From positions 62,001 through 126,000 of the forward strand of contig NZ_QWKI01000001.1 of NCBI RefSeq assembly GCF_009911645.1: a stretch of DNA of 64,000 nucleotides. The letters are read 5' to 3'. The notes beneath the pieces are model-generated. The model had not been told where the DNA came from and did no database searches. It saw only the letters and a list, made by a program, of their open reading frames with translations. This DNA is from Pseudoflavonifractor sp. 60. GTDB taxonomy: Bacteria; Bacillota; Clostridia; Oscillospirales; Oscillospiraceae. Below, piece by piece: positions 32,743 to 42,809 of this stretch. Each line of letters starts with the position of its first letter. The first letter of the stretch is position 1. A program made the position numbers and the translations under genes.

Positions 32743-34440
32743 CTACGACAGCATACGCTCCATCTCCTCCGCCAGCTCCGCCATCTGGCCCTTGATTCGG
32801 TTGCAGGCCCGCCGGAACTGGGTCATCTCAAACACATACAGCTCCTCCGGGGTGTTCTCCCATCGCTTCCCCTGAGCCCCGGCCAGAACGCCGAAGGGCT
32901 GATAGGGTGTTGAGCGGTCATGCTGGTAGGGGCTTCCACTGGTGTAGACCAGGCGGACCAGTTCACCGGCAACCCGCTTGATAATCCGGTCGCTCTCCCG
33001 CGCCGTCATGCTACTCAGCTTCTCCTCCAGGCGGCCGCACAGGGGGACCAGCGCCCGCACTCGGTCAATGGTGCTGGACAGCTCAAAATCCTCACTCAAA
33101 CCGGCCTGGATATCCCTCAGGAATTCCTCCATCTGTTCCAGAAATTGTCCCATCCGCACCGGCAGGATTTGGGCGTTCAAAATGAGACAGGCCAGCTTTC
33201 CGTTGAGGCGGGCGTCCCGCAGGAGGATGTCCCGGTCCAGCTTGTCAATGGTGTCCTGGTCGGTGTGCCACCAGGGACCACCACTGGGGCAGGGCGACAC
33301 CCGGTCCTCGTCCCGGGGCTCATATTTGAACATGATGTCGATGGGGATGCGAACCCCCCAAAAACTCTGGTCTCCGCCCCGGATCATGGGGATGTAAGGC
33401 TTCGCCTGGGCGTCTGTAAACTCCTGAATCAGCCCGGCAGTCAGTTCCTCCCCCTCCATGCAGGTGGTTCTGGCCCTGATCTGTTTGGCCAGCTTGCAGC
33501 CGGTCAGGTCCAGATTGATGTTGGCCACACAGTTTCGGTTCAGCTCCTCCCAGTGGCGGTCGCAGTACCAGGCCGAACCGGCGTACCGGGCGTCGGAGTG
33601 ACCCGACCACCAGGCAATGCGCACCCCTCGCTTCAGGTGCTCCCGGTGGTTCCAAAAGGCCCGGGCCAGCTCCAGCAGAATGGCATCACTGCCAGCGTTG
33701 TCGGTAATCCCCTCGTACCAGGAGTCGTAGTGGCCATTCAGCAGCACAAAGCTCTCGCTCGCCCCAGGAATGTGGACCACCGGCATCCGGCTCCTCCGTA
33801 CCCGTGTATCCATTTTTACCGTCAGTCTTCCGCGGACCCTCCCCTGATCCAGCCAGCGGATCAGCACCTCCCCGTCCTCCAGAGAGATGCCCGCCGAGGG
33901 AATACACCCTAAAAACCGGTGTTCCCCGCTGCACGGCGTCCCCCAGGAGGCGCTGATATTGTCATGGTGGATATAGCCCCCCGGACTCCTGCTGATGTGG
34001 AGGACACCTCTTCCTCCCGCTCTGCTCACCCGCTCCGCAAAGGCCCCCCCGCTGGAACGGGTGAGTACAATCTTATCCCGAAAGGCAGCGAAGCGCACCT
34101 CGTTCTCCTTGTCAGAGCTCCCTTCCGGCCACCTGTCGTAAATCAGTTCCCCCTCCATCCTCTCCGCCTCTCCGCTGAACACGTCGCCGATCAGGCGGAT
34201 GGGGGTCTCCCCTGGCAGGACCAACTCCGCCGCCAGGGGGAGGCTGGTGTAAGCACAGTACTCCTCTGTGGTATAGGGAATCCCCGATTGGTCCAGTTCC
34301 CCGGTGAGATAGTCCACAAACCGCTCTCCCTGGGGAGTCCCCGTATACCGGTGCCAGCCGCCGATGGTTTGTACGCTGGCCTCCATCCGGTCCAGGTCCA
34401 GTTCCCCCTCGATTCTCTGATATAATGTTATACTGTCCAT
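32743..34440 (-). CDS. M28-like zinc peptidase, paralogue 1
   Basis: 565 aa, cytoplasmic (no signal). The core resembles M28 aminopeptidases with an inserted PA-like domain at ~100-220. Candidate zinc ligands: His/Asp in LNGHYDSWYEGITDNAGSD, Asp in NINLDLTG and a late His in PWWHTDQDTIDKLD. The conserved Glu usually after the second Asp is less obvious (a Ser/His GHSDARYAG segment lies there). MDSITLYQR chosen as start because AAGGAGG is 9 nt upstream. It is the last gene of the peptide operon and closely resembles the gene two positions upstream. Confidence 0.8.
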   Translation of the reverse strand: MDSITLYQRIEGELDLDRMEASVQTIGGWHRYTGTPQGERFVDYLTGELDQSGIPYTTEEYCAYTSLPLAAELVLPGETPIRLIGDVFSGEAERMEGELIYDRWPEGSSDKENEVRFAAFRDKIVLTRSSGGAFAERVSRAGGRGVLHISRSPGGYIHHDNISASWGTPCSGEHRFLGCIPSAGISLEDGEVLIRWLDQGRVRGRLTVKMDTRVRRSRMPVVHIPGASESFVLLNGHYDSWYEGITDNAGSDAILLELARAFWNHREHLKRGVRIAWWSGHSDARYAGSAWYCDRHWEELNRNCVANINLDLTGCKLAKQIRARTTCMEGEELTAGLIQEFTDAQAKPYIPMIRGGDQSFWGVRIPIDIMFKYEPRDEDRVSPCPSGGPWWHTDQDTIDKLDRDILLRDARLNGKLACLILNAQILPVRMGQFLEQMEEFLRDIQAGLSEDFELSSTIDRVRALVPLCGRLEEKLSSMTARESDRIIKRVAGELVRLVYTSGSPYQHDRSTPYQPFGVLAGAQGKRWENTPEELYVFEMTQFRRACNRIKGQMAELAEEMERMLS

Positions 34441-34454
34441 TTCTGTGTTCCTCC

Positions 34455-35552
34455 TTACCGCTGTACCTCCATCGAGTAGTCGCACATTCCCCAAACACCA
34501 ATGCCCGGTTCACCGCCAGCACGCAGATACATCCCCTCCAGCTCGTGGCAGGTCTGCCCCTGGTCCGGCTGGGTTGCGAAGGTGGTCAGGTCACAGGCCG
34601 CCTGGACGTTGGGGAGGGCGCTGGCCAGATGCAGGCAGGCGGAACAGCCAACATGGGTATCGTAGGTGCTGGCCACCACCACCTGCATCCCCGCCGCCTC
34701 TGCAGCCCCGGCAATGCGCATAGCGGGGTAGAGACCCCCGCATTTGCACAGTTTGATGGTCACCGCGTCCGCCGCGCCGTACAGGGCGTACTCCATTGCC
34801 TCTCGCACCGAGTTCACCGCCTCGTCCGCCAGAATGGGAACACCGAACTCCTTTCGCAGCCTGCCCATTCCCTCCAGGTCCCACCGGGGCAGCAGCTGCT
34901 CGTAAAATTCCAGTCCGCAGTCCTCTGTCTTCCGGATCAGACGGACCGCCTCCTGGTAGGAGAAACCGCAGTTTCCATCAATCCGTATCTTGGCCTCCGG
35001 CCCCGCCCTGCGGCGAACCGCTGAAATGCGCTCCGCGCAGGCGTCCACATCGCCGCCCACCTTCAGCTTCAGGTTTAGAAAGCCCTGGGCCACATAGTTT
35101 TGGGTCATCTCCTCCGCCTCCCGAGTTGAGACAATCCCGATGTGCCGGTTGATGGGGACCCTGTCCCAGCACTTTCCCCCCAGCAGGGTACTGAGGGGCG
35201 TTTGCAGCGTCTTGGCCGCCAGGTCATACATGGCGCAGTCCACCGCCGACTTGGCCCCACAGTTGGCCGCGATGGTCTCATCCATCTTCCGGTGGGCGGC
35301 GGCAATGTCGAAGCAGTCCACCCCCACCAGAGCCGGCAGCAGGACCTCCTCCAGAATGAGGCGGACCGTTTCAGCGGTCTCTCCGGTAAACTGGCTCAGG
35401 GGGGTCGCCTCGCCATAGCCAACCCACCCCTCCTCGTCCCGCAGCGCCACCAGGGCATGGGTGCGCTCTTGCTTCGCTTTGCCGTAGGACGTGGTGAGCA
35501 CTACATGGGGACGGGTCACGCAGGTCACCGTATAACTTACGATTTTCGCCAT
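34455..35552 (-). CDS. Enolase-superfamily dipeptide epimerase-like protein
   Basis: 365 aa of the muconate-lactonising subgroup. The capping domain comes first, then KLKVGGDVDAC (catalytic Lys of KxK), RIDGNCGF (Asp ligand), YEQLLPRWD (Glu), ILADEAVNS (Asp/Glu) and TIKLCKCGG (second Lys). This arrangement fits L-Ala-D/L-Glu or related dipeptide epimerases, which invert one residue of a dipeptide. Its place between two peptidase genes behind an oligopeptide importer supports a dipeptide substrate; the exact dipeptide is unknown. GGGAGGAAT precedes the ATG. Confidence 0.82.
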   Translation of the reverse strand: MAKIVSYTVTCVTRPHVVLTTSYGKAKQERTHALVALRDEEGWVGYGEATPLSQFTGETAETVRLILEEVLLPALVGVDCFDIAAAHRKMDETIAANCGAKSAVDCAMYDLAAKTLQTPLSTLLGGKCWDRVPINRHIGIVSTREAEEMTQNYVAQGFLNLKLKVGGDVDACAERISAVRRRAGPEAKIRIDGNCGFSYQEAVRLIRKTEDCGLEFYEQLLPRWDLEGMGRLRKEFGVPILADEAVNSVREAMEYALYGAADAVTIKLCKCGGLYPAMRIAGAAEAAGMQVVVASTYDTHVGCSACLHLASALPNVQAACDLTTFATQPDQGQTCHELEGMYLRAGGEPGIGVWGMCDYSMEVQR

Positions 35553-35581
35553 TTCAGATTCCTCCCAACCGGCAGAGCCGG

Positions 35582-37255
35582 TCACAGCGCCCGCTGGAGC
35601 AGCCGGATGGCTTGGAGCAGGCTGTGGTTGATATAGTTGACCGCCCGCACCAGGGACAGACGGATGGCCATTTTCTCCCGCTGCTCCGTCCCCTCCGCCG
35701 TCAGCGCCCGGATGGGCGACAGGGAAGGCATGGGGTCCACCGGCATAGCAGGCTCCGTCCCATAGAGGTTGCCCCGGGTGAAGTCCAGGGGGACCAGAAT
35801 GCGGCCCAGGCGCAGCATGGTCTCGTTGCGGGCCTCGTCGTCCAGCTCCGTCCCGTCAAACTGCCGGCAGAGCGCCAGCAGCTGTCTGGCACGCTGGAGC
35901 GGCTTGGTCAAATCGAACTCCTCCCCGGCCAGCTCCGCCCAGTCCTCCAGCCGCTGGACAATGTCCTCCGCTGTGCGGGTATAGTAAAGCGGCAGCCGGT
36001 CTTCCGTCAGGAAGGTCATCACATATTCACACAAAATTTTCGCGTCCCGCAGCAGGTTTTCCGGGTCGATTTTGTCCACGGTGTCCTGGGGCGTGTGCCA
36101 GCCGGGACCCAGCTCCGCGTTCCCCCGGGGGTAGCCCATGCGGCCATCGGGCAGCAGCACCTTTTTCTGCCGGGAGAAGGAGGCAAAGGCATTGGAAAGC
36201 CCCACGTTCCAGAAGCTCTGGTCCCCCAGACGGCCGCAGCGAACCCCCTCGAAGGTCTGCCCCGTCTGCTCCCTGACAATCTCCACCGCCAGGTCCCTGG
36301 TCTCCGGCATGACGATGGAGTGGGCAATATCGTCCGCTCCCACTCCGCCTGCACTGTCAGTGTTGATGTTGATGACGCAGTTCTCGTGCAGGTCCTCCCA
36401 GAAGTGGTCAGCATACCAGGCGGACCCGGCGTAGCGCCCGTGGGAGTGACCGGAGAAGTACACAACCCGGAAGTTCCGCTTCAGCTCCCCCTGATGCTCC
36501 CGGACCAGCCGGGCCGCCTCCAGCTGTATGGCGTTGCTGGTGCCGTTGTCAATGGCCCCGAAGTACCAGGAATCCAGGTGTCCCGTGAACTGAACGAAAC
36601 GCTCCATCTCCGCCGGAGCCCTCAGCTCGCCGATCAGGAGGGGAATCTTCCGCCAGGAGGTGTCCGTCACCGTGGTCAGCTCCCCCAGCATCTGCTGACC
36701 CTCCAGCAGCTTCTCCACAATGGGATCCGCGTCGCTGTCCACCACCGAGGCCACCGGAATTTGGGGGAACAGGTCCCAGTCTGCGGGGGTTGGACTGCCC
36801 CAGCAGCCGGAGGGGATACACTCCCGAATCACCGCCTCCTGGATAAAAATGACGCCCACCGCCCCCGCCTTCTGGGCGGCAGCCACCGGCCCGAACACCG
36901 CCCGGCCCCGGGTCAGAACAATCTTTCCTGCGCAGTCTGTCCTCCCCATATCCCCCTCCCCGGGGCAGTAGACCAGAGAGGCCGCCGCATGGGCGCTGGG
37001 GACCATGGAGTGGGTCTGGGCCTGGACCTCCTCCCCGTTGACGCGCAGCCGGCAGCGCACCGGCAGGCTGATGTAGGTGTCGCAGGAGAGCAGTTGGGTC
37101 GCATAGCCGTAGTCCTCCAGCCGCTGTTTCAGATAGCGGAAAGCCTCCAGCTCCTCCTCCGAGCCGGACAGCCGTTCCCAGGACGCAATCTTTTGGACCG
37201 TCTCCAGCATATTTTCCGTGGAAATCTCCTCCCGGACCACCGAAAAGGTATTCAT
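35582..37255 (-). CDS. M28-like zinc peptidase, paralogue 2
   Basis: 557 aa, similar along its whole length to the paralogue at the operon end. PA-like insertion near 110-210 (YCPGEGDMGRTDCAGKIVLTRG), then FTGHLDSWYFGAIDNGTSNA (His, Asp ligands), SGHSHGRYAGSAWYADH, INTDSAGG and PGWHTPQDTVDKID (late His). No signal peptide, so a cytosolic aminopeptidase or dipeptidase acting on imported peptides is likely. AAAGGAGG lies upstream of the ATG at MNTFSVV. It starts the post-transport part of the operon. Confidence 0.82.
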   Translation of the reverse strand: MNTFSVVREEISTENMLETVQKIASWERLSGSEEELEAFRYLKQRLEDYGYATQLLSCDTYISLPVRCRLRVNGEEVQAQTHSMVPSAHAAASLVYCPGEGDMGRTDCAGKIVLTRGRAVFGPVAAAQKAGAVGVIFIQEAVIRECIPSGCWGSPTPADWDLFPQIPVASVVDSDADPIVEKLLEGQQMLGELTTVTDTSWRKIPLLIGELRAPAEMERFVQFTGHLDSWYFGAIDNGTSNAIQLEAARLVREHQGELKRNFRVVYFSGHSHGRYAGSAWYADHFWEDLHENCVININTDSAGGVGADDIAHSIVMPETRDLAVEIVREQTGQTFEGVRCGRLGDQSFWNVGLSNAFASFSRQKKVLLPDGRMGYPRGNAELGPGWHTPQDTVDKIDPENLLRDAKILCEYVMTFLTEDRLPLYYTRTAEDIVQRLEDWAELAGEEFDLTKPLQRARQLLALCRQFDGTELDDEARNETMLRLGRILVPLDFTRGNLYGTEPAMPVDPMPSLSPIRALTAEGTEQREKMAIRLSLVRAVNYINHSLLQAIRLLQRAL

Positions 37256-37328
37256 CACAAACGCGCCTCCTTTAAAAATGGCGCGGACGCCCACCTCCGG
37301 GGCAGGCGTCCGGCAAGGTCACTCTGCT

Positions 37329-38909
37329 TTACTGATAGACAGCCACACTGGCGTACTGGTGGGCGCCCAGGGGATTGAGATGGAAGCCCTCCACATTGCT
37401 GTTCAGACCCATAAGGATCTCCTCATAGAAGAAGGCAACCTGGGGGACGTCCTCCGCCATCAGGTCGTAGAACTCATCATAGACCAGCTGGCGCTTGGCC
37501 ACGTCGGTCTCCGCCCGGGCCCGGGAAATCAGATCATTCATCTTATCATTGAAATAGATCTGTCCGTAGGTGTCGGGCAGCAGCTTCTGCATGATGAAGT
37601 CCACGTCGCCGCAGATATTGTTGTAGAAGGAGAAGCGGATGGGTACCTCCTGGCCGCTGTAGACCATCTCGTCAATGGCGTTGGAGTCCAGGGAGATCAG
37701 ATTGACATTGATGTTGATGGCTTTCATCTGGTCCTGGAAGATGGTGGCAAGCTCCTCGTAGGGCTGGCCGGTGCGGACATAGACGTCCAGGTCAAAGCCG
37801 TTGGGGTAGCCGGCCTGGGCCAGCAGGTCCTTGGCGGTGTCCGGATTATACAGATTACCCCGGTCCTTGGACGCGTTGTATCCGGCAGTGGGAGGCGTAC
37901 TGTACAGGGAGCCCACCTGGCCGTAGCCAGACATAGCGGCGTCCACCATGGCCTGCTTGTCAATGGCATACTCCATCGCCTGACGCACCAGCTTGTTGCT
38001 GGTGGGGCCCTGGGAGTCGCACTTAAAATACAGGCCGTAGTACTTATAGCCTGTCTCATGGATCAGGGTCAAATTGGGGGCCTCATCAACCCGGACGGCG
38101 TCGTTGGACAGCACGTCGCAGATGATGTCCACCTCGCCGTTTTCCAGCATAATGGTCCGCTGAGTCCCTTCGGGAATAACCTTGAAGATCAGGTTCTCCG
38201 TCTTGGCCTTCTCACCCCAGTAGTCCCCAAAGGCCTTCAGGGTTATGGAGTCGGCAATCATGCGGGAGTCAAAGGCGTAGGGGCCGGTACCCACCGGGTG
38301 CTGGGCAAAGTCCTCTCCGTACTGCTCCACTGCCGCCTTGGAAACTACCACTGCCGCAGGGTAGGTCAAAGCCTGGATGATCTGGGCGTAGGGCATTTTG
38401 ATGTGCATGGTGACAGCGTAGTCGCCGTCGGCCTCAACGCTCTCGATATAGTCCACATAGCTGGAGGCAATACCTGTCATAATCCGCTCAAAAGAGCACA
38501 CTACATCGGCGGAAGTCATAGTATTTCCGTCGTGGAATTTTACGCCCTCCCGCAGAGTGAAGTGCCAGGTGGTCTCATCCAACTGCTCCCACTGGGTAGC
38601 CAGACAGGGAACTACCTCTCCCGTCTCAGGGTCCAGACGGACCAGGCCCTCAAAAATCTGGCCGTAGACGGTGAAGGACTTCTGATTGATGGCCAGAGAG
38701 GGATCCAGAGAGGCCACGTCCTCGTTCTTAGCCACGATCAGAGTGTCCTTCTGGACGCGGCTGCCCCCTCCGCTGCCGCCGGCATTGCCGCCGCCGCCGT
38801 TGTTCCCGCCGTTTCCGCAGCCCGCCAGGGCACAGGTTAACAGCATAGCCGCCGCGAGAATTGCATATTTCAGGCGCTTCACCTTCAGATACTTCGGATG
38901 CCTTTTCAT
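37329..38909 (-). CDS. Oligopeptide-binding lipoprotein (SBP_bac_5)
   Basis: 526-aa extracytoplasmic binding protein. Lipoprotein signal to CALAGCGN (Cys ~31), Gly/Asn-rich linker, then the family pattern (DTLIVAKNEDVASLDPSLAI ... VPCLATQWEQLDETTWHFTLREGVKFHDG). DppA/OppA-like; peptides are the default ligand. Unusually, the gene follows the permease and ATPase genes rather than leading. GGAGG precedes the ATG by 6-7 nt. Confidence 0.93.
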   Translation of the reverse strand: MKRHPKYLKVKRLKYAILAAAMLLTCALAGCGNGGNNGGGGNAGGSGGGSRVQKDTLIVAKNEDVASLDPSLAINQKSFTVYGQIFEGLVRLDPETGEVVPCLATQWEQLDETTWHFTLREGVKFHDGNTMTSADVVCSFERIMTGIASSYVDYIESVEADGDYAVTMHIKMPYAQIIQALTYPAAVVVSKAAVEQYGEDFAQHPVGTGPYAFDSRMIADSITLKAFGDYWGEKAKTENLIFKVIPEGTQRTIMLENGEVDIICDVLSNDAVRVDEAPNLTLIHETGYKYYGLYFKCDSQGPTSNKLVRQAMEYAIDKQAMVDAAMSGYGQVGSLYSTPPTAGYNASKDRGNLYNPDTAKDLLAQAGYPNGFDLDVYVRTGQPYEELATIFQDQMKAININVNLISLDSNAIDEMVYSGQEVPIRFSFYNNICGDVDFIMQKLLPDTYGQIYFNDKMNDLISRARAETDVAKRQLVYDEFYDLMAEDVPQVAFFYEEILMGLNSNVEGFHLNPLGAHQYASVAVYQ

Positions 38910-38950
38910 AATAAACCTCCATCTAATTGTATTTTGACAAGCCTTCCGGC

Positions 38951-39928
38951 CTAATCAACGGCTTCTCCCACCATATGGCAGGCCACCACATGGCCCGGCT
39001 CCACCTCTCGCAGTGCGCACCCCGTCTGGCTGCACTCCGGTGTGGCGTACACACAGCGCTTGGCGAAGCGGCACCCCGGGCCCACATTAATGGGAGAGGT
39101 GAGCTCCCCTTTCAGCTGAATGCGGTCCATCCGCTGGTCTGGATCGGGAATGGGGATGGCGGACAGCAGGGCCTTTGTGTAGGGGTGGCAGGGATGTTTA
39201 AAAATCTGCGCGGGGGTCCCCATCTCCACCATCTGGCCCAGATACATGACCATAATGTTGGTGGACAGGTGCTTTACCACCGACAAATCATGGGTTATGA
39301 ACATATAAGTCAGGCCAAGATGCTCCTGGAGGTCCTGCATCAGGTTGAGGACCTGGGCCTGAATGGACACGTCCAGGGCGGACACCGGCTCGTCGCACAC
39401 AATAAACCGGGGGTTCAGCGCCAGGGCTCGGGCGATGCCGATACGCTGGCGGCGGCCTCCGTCCAACTCGTGGGGATAGGTGTTGACCAGCCGACGGGCC
39501 AGTCCCACCAGGTCCATCATCTCCAACGTCTTCTTCTCCAGCCCAGCCCGGTCACTGGCCTTGTACATCCCCTGGATAATCAGCGGGGCCTGGATGGCCT
39601 GGCTCACTGTCAGCCGGGGGTTCAGCGATTCGTAGGGGTCCTGGAAGATGATCTGCATATCCTTGCGCTTGTCCTTCATCTGACGCCTGTTCAGCTTCAG
39701 GATGTCCTCCCCATCGAAGAAGACCGTGCCGTCCGTGGGTTCGTGGAGGCGGAGAATAGCCCGTCCCAGAGTTGACTTGCCGCAGCCCGACTCACCCACC
39801 ACCCCCAGGGTATCCCCCTCCAGAATGGAGAAGTTGATGTCGTCCACCGCGTAGAGCAGTCCCCGGGGCGTGGGGAAGTACTTTTTCAGGTGCTCCGTCC
39901 GGATCAGCTCTTTCTTTTCACCCTTCAT
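38951..39928 (-). CDS. oppF: Oligopeptide ABC transporter ATPase, OppF/DppF type
   Basis: 325 aa. Walker [11 protein letters not shown]-loop [14 protein letters not shown], signature [17 protein letters not shown] (a common OppF variant of LSGGQ), Walker [13 protein letters not shown] and the C-terminal extension with FAKRC...C residues typical of the OppD/F family. The start is the ATG at [13 protein letters not shown] after GGGAGGAAG; it overlaps oppD by 4 nt. Confidence 0.95.
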   Translation of the reverse strand: MKGEKKELIRTEHLKKYFPTPRGLLYAVDDINFSILEGDTLGVVGESGCGKSTLGRAILRLHEPTDGTVFFDGEDILKLNRRQMKDKRKDMQIIFQDPYESLNPRLTVSQAIQAPLIIQGMYKASDRAGLEKKTLEMMDLVGLARRLVNTYPHELDGGRRQRIGIARALALNPRFIVCDEPVSALDVSIQAQVLNLMQDLQEHLGLTYMFITHDLSVVKHLSTNIMVMYLGQMVEMGTPAQIFKHPCHPYTKALLSAIPIPDPDQRMDRIQLKGELTSPINVGPGCRFAKRCVYATPECSQTGCALREVEPGHVVACHMVGEAVD

Positions 39929-40899
39929 GTCAGACTTCCTCCCTTCTCCAACCGGAAGCAGCGGGCCGTGTGAATGCCCTCCACCGGGTAAAGCCCCGGG
40001 TGTTCCCTCCGGCACCGGTCATCTGCAAACTGACAGCGCGTACAAAACTTACATCCCGCCGGGAGCTGGGTGGGGTCTGGCATCATACCGGGGATGGGGA
40101 TCAACCGCTTCACATCCGCATTGACCTGGGGAATGGAGGTGAACAGTCCCCTGGTATAGGGGTGGGACATACGTTTAAAAACGTCTCGCACCGTGCCGTA
40201 CTCCACAATTTCCCCAGCGTAAATCACCGCCACATGGTCGCAGTTCTGGGCCACAACCCCCAGGTCGTGGGTTATCAGCAGCATAGAGGTGTTCAGCTTC
40301 TCCTTCAGCGCCTGCATCATCTCCAGCACCTGGGCCTGAATGGTCACGTCCAGGGCGGTGGTGGGCTCGTCGGCGATGAGCAGCTTGGGGTCGCAGGCCA
40401 GGGCAATGGCAATCACAACCCGCTGCTTCATGCCGCCGGAGAACTGGTGGGGATACTCCCCTACCCGCTGGGCCGGAATGCCCACCAGCTCCAGCATCTC
40501 CTCCGCCCGGCGCATGGCCTCCGCCTTGGAGCAGTGCCGGTGGTTCTCCACCGCCTCGGCAATCTGTTCCCCCACCGTCAGCACCGGATTCAGTGAGGTC
40601 ATGGGATCCTGGAAGATCATGGCGATATGGGCGCCCCGGATCTTGCGCATCTCCTGGTCACTGGCCTGGAGCAGGTCCTGGTCCTGGTAGATAATTTTTC
40701 CGGAATGAATCCGGCCGGTACGCTGGGGCAGCAGGCGCATGATGCACTTGGCCATGGTGGTCTTGCTGGCCCCTGTCTCCCCCACCAGTCCCAGGGTCTC
40801 CCCCTGATGGAGCTCCAAATCCACGTGGTTCAGCGCGTGGACCACACCCTCGTCGGTGGCATAGTCCACCTGGAGGTCCTTAATCTCTAAAAAAGCCAT
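39925..40899 (-). CDS. oppD: Oligopeptide ABC transporter ATPase, OppD/DppD type
   Basis: 324 aa. The P-loop reads GETGASKTT: the Gly normally just before the Lys is Ser (codon AGC). Q-loop FQDPMTSLNPVLTV, signature FSGGMKQRVVIAIAL, Walker B LLIADEPTTALD and switch His (LITHDLGVV) are normal, as is the C-terminal Cys cluster (FCTRCQFADDRC). The altered P-loop might weaken ATP use at this site; the partner OppF is canonical. It overlaps oppF by 4 nt. Confidence 0.95.
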   Translation of the reverse strand: MAFLEIKDLQVDYATDEGVVHALNHVDLELHQGETLGLVGETGASKTTMAKCIMRLLPQRTGRIHSGKIIYQDQDLLQASDQEMRKIRGAHIAMIFQDPMTSLNPVLTVGEQIAEAVENHRHCSKAEAMRRAEEMLELVGIPAQRVGEYPHQFSGGMKQRVVIAIALACDPKLLIADEPTTALDVTIQAQVLEMMQALKEKLNTSMLLITHDLGVVAQNCDHVAVIYAGEIVEYGTVRDVFKRMSHPYTRGLFTSIPQVNADVKRLIPIPGMMPDPTQLPAGCKFCTRCQFADDRCRREHPGLYPVEGIHTARCFRLEKGGSLT

Positions 40900-40912
40900 A
40901 GTTCAACCCCCC

Positions 40913-41848
40913 TCAGTTCTTCAGCTTGGGGTCCAGCGCGTCGCGCAGACCGTCGCCCACCAGGTTCAGGGACAGCACGGTAAGCATGATGACCAGACCG
41001 GGGATGATGGAGATGTGCCAGGCGTCCCGCATATAGGTACGGGCGGCGTTGAGGATGGAGCCCCACTCCGGTGCGGGCGCCTCCACGCCAATTCCCAGAA
41101 AGCTCAGGCCGGCGATGTTCAAAATCGCAGTGCCCACGTTGAGAGAGGCCTGGACAATGATGGGAGCCAAGCAGTTGGGAATCACATATTTAAAGATAAT
41201 GAGGGCATCGCCGGCCCCCACCGCCCGGGCCGCTTCCACAAACTCCCGGTCCTTCACCGACATAACCGAGGCCCGCACAATCCGCGCCAGCCGGGGAATC
41301 TGGGGCACCGAGATGGACAGCAGCAGGTTGAAGGTTCCCGTCCCCAGGGCAGAGACGATGGCAATGGCCATAACCATGGAGGGAATGGAGAGGAATATGT
41401 CCATCACACGCATAATCAGGTTGTCAATCCAGCCGCTGTAGAAGCCGGCCACAGCCCCCAGCACACCGCCGCAGATCAGGGCGAAGAGGATGGAGACAAT
41501 GCCGATAAACAGGGAGTACCGCGTCCCCCAGATCAGGCGGAACAGGATATCCCGCCCGTACTCGTCGCAGCCGAAGATGTGCTCCAGACTGGGACCAGCC
41601 AGCTTCATGGACAGGTTCTGCTTGATGACATACTGGTCATAAATGGCGTTGTGGGTTGCCCAGTCAATAATCAGCGTGGCAATGGCCACCGCCACCAAAA
41701 ACAGAATGACTACCAGCCCTACCGTGGCCAGCCGGTCCTTGCGGAACCTCCGCCACGCGTCCGCCCACAGCCCGCGGCTCTGGACACCGGTTACAATCGC
41801 GTCCACCGGCTTTTCACACATCGCCGCGCTTGTCTTTTTTTCGCTCAT
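40913..41848 (-). CDS. oppC: Oligopeptide ABC transporter permease, OppC/DppC type
   Basis: 311 aa with about six membrane spans, an N-terminal cytoplasmic tail of ~35 residues (RFRKDRLATVGLVV) and the EAA-loop region EAARAVGAGDALIIFKYVIPN. LGIGVEAPAPEWGSILNAARTYM is the C-terminal OppC mark. Start overlaps oppB by 4 nt. Confidence 0.95.
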   Translation of the reverse strand: MSEKKTSAAMCEKPVDAIVTGVQSRGLWADAWRRFRKDRLATVGLVVILFLVAVAIATLIIDWATHNAIYDQYVIKQNLSMKLAGPSLEHIFGCDEYGRDILFRLIWGTRYSLFIGIVSILFALICGGVLGAVAGFYSGWIDNLIMRVMDIFLSIPSMVMAIAIVSALGTGTFNLLLSISVPQIPRLARIVRASVMSVKDREFVEAARAVGAGDALIIFKYVIPNCLAPIIVQASLNVGTAILNIAGLSFLGIGVEAPAPEWGSILNAARTYMRDAWHISIIPGLVIMLTVLSLNLVGDGLRDALDPKLKN

Positions 41849-42807
41849 TTTGCGCGCCCCCTTCCCTGTTTATACTGCGCCTTAATCCGCGGGTCCACAA
41901 AGGCATAGAGCAGGTCCACCAGCAGGTTGACCACCGTGAACATGACGGACAGTGTAACCACGCAGCCCAGCACACTGGGAATGTCCTTCAACTTGATGGC
42001 CTCAATCACATAGCGGCCGATGCCGGGCCAGGCAAACACCGTCTCGGTGAGCACGGAGCCCCCCAGCAGCACGCCGAAGTTCAGCCCCACCGCAGTAATC
42101 ACGGGAATCAGGGCGTTGCGCAGCATATGGCGCACAGTAATGGTGGATTCCGACACCCCCTTGGCTCTGGCTGTGTCCACATAGTCCTGACGGATGGTCT
42201 CCAGCATGGAGGAGCGGGTGGTGCGGGCCGCCATAGCCGTGCTGTGCAGGCTGAGGGTTATGGCAGGCAGGACCAGAGAACGGAGGACGCCGAAGAAACC
42301 GCGCCCCATGCCGGATGCGGGGAAAATCCCCAGGTGCAGGCTGAACACCAGCACCAGCACCAGGCCAATCCAGAAAGCGGGAGAGGCCGCACCAAACAGA
42401 CACAGCACCATGGACACATTGTCAAACAGGCTGTACTGCTTTTTGGCCGCCAGCACTCCAATAGGGATTCCGATGATGACCGACAGAAGAATTCCCGTCC
42501 CCGCCAGCAGGAAGGTGTTGGGCAGCCGCTGCATGATTTGGTCGGATACGGCAGTATGGTAGGTGTAGGACTGGCCCATGTCTCCGTGGAGCAGGTCCCA
42601 GATATAGCGCCCATAGCGCACCAGGAAGGGGTCGTCCAATCCCAGCTCCTCGTGGAGCTGGGCCACCGTCTCCTCTGTCGCCGCGTCCCCCAGAATGACC
42701 CGGGCCGGGTCCACATCGGACAGGTCCATGATGAAATACACCACCAGAATGGTGCCCAGCATCACCGGGATCAGCATGACCAGACGTTTTAAAATGTATC
42801 TCCACAT
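41845..42807 (-). CDS. oppB: Oligopeptide ABC transporter permease, OppB/DppB type
   Basis: 320 aa. MWRYILKRLVMLIPVMLGTILVVY start, GDMGQSY loop, EAA-loop DTARAKGVSESTITVRHMLRNAL and GGSVLTETVFAWPGIGRYV are typical. The ATG at MWRY has AGGAGG 7 nt upstream, which itself lies in the end of the M20 gene; the two genes overlap functionally at the stop (TGA two bases before the ATG). Confidence 0.95.
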   Translation of the reverse strand: MWRYILKRLVMLIPVMLGTILVVYFIMDLSDVDPARVILGDAATEETVAQLHEELGLDDPFLVRYGRYIWDLLHGDMGQSYTYHTAVSDQIMQRLPNTFLLAGTGILLSVIIGIPIGVLAAKKQYSLFDNVSMVLCLFGAASPAFWIGLVLVLVFSLHLGIFPASGMGRGFFGVLRSLVLPAITLSLHSTAMAARTTRSSMLETIRQDYVDTARAKGVSESTITVRHMLRNALIPVITAVGLNFGVLLGGSVLTETVFAWPGIGRYVIEAIKLKDIPSVLGCVVTLSVMFTVVNLLVDLLYAFVDPRIKAQYKQGRGRAK

Positions 42808-42809
42808 AC

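Noticed and set aside
35612-38840. Two long plus-strand open frames opposite the M28 and binding-protein genes
   Set aside because: Shadows of the minus-strand operon; rich in Gly/His/Gln/Val as expected from reverse complements of GC-rich codons.
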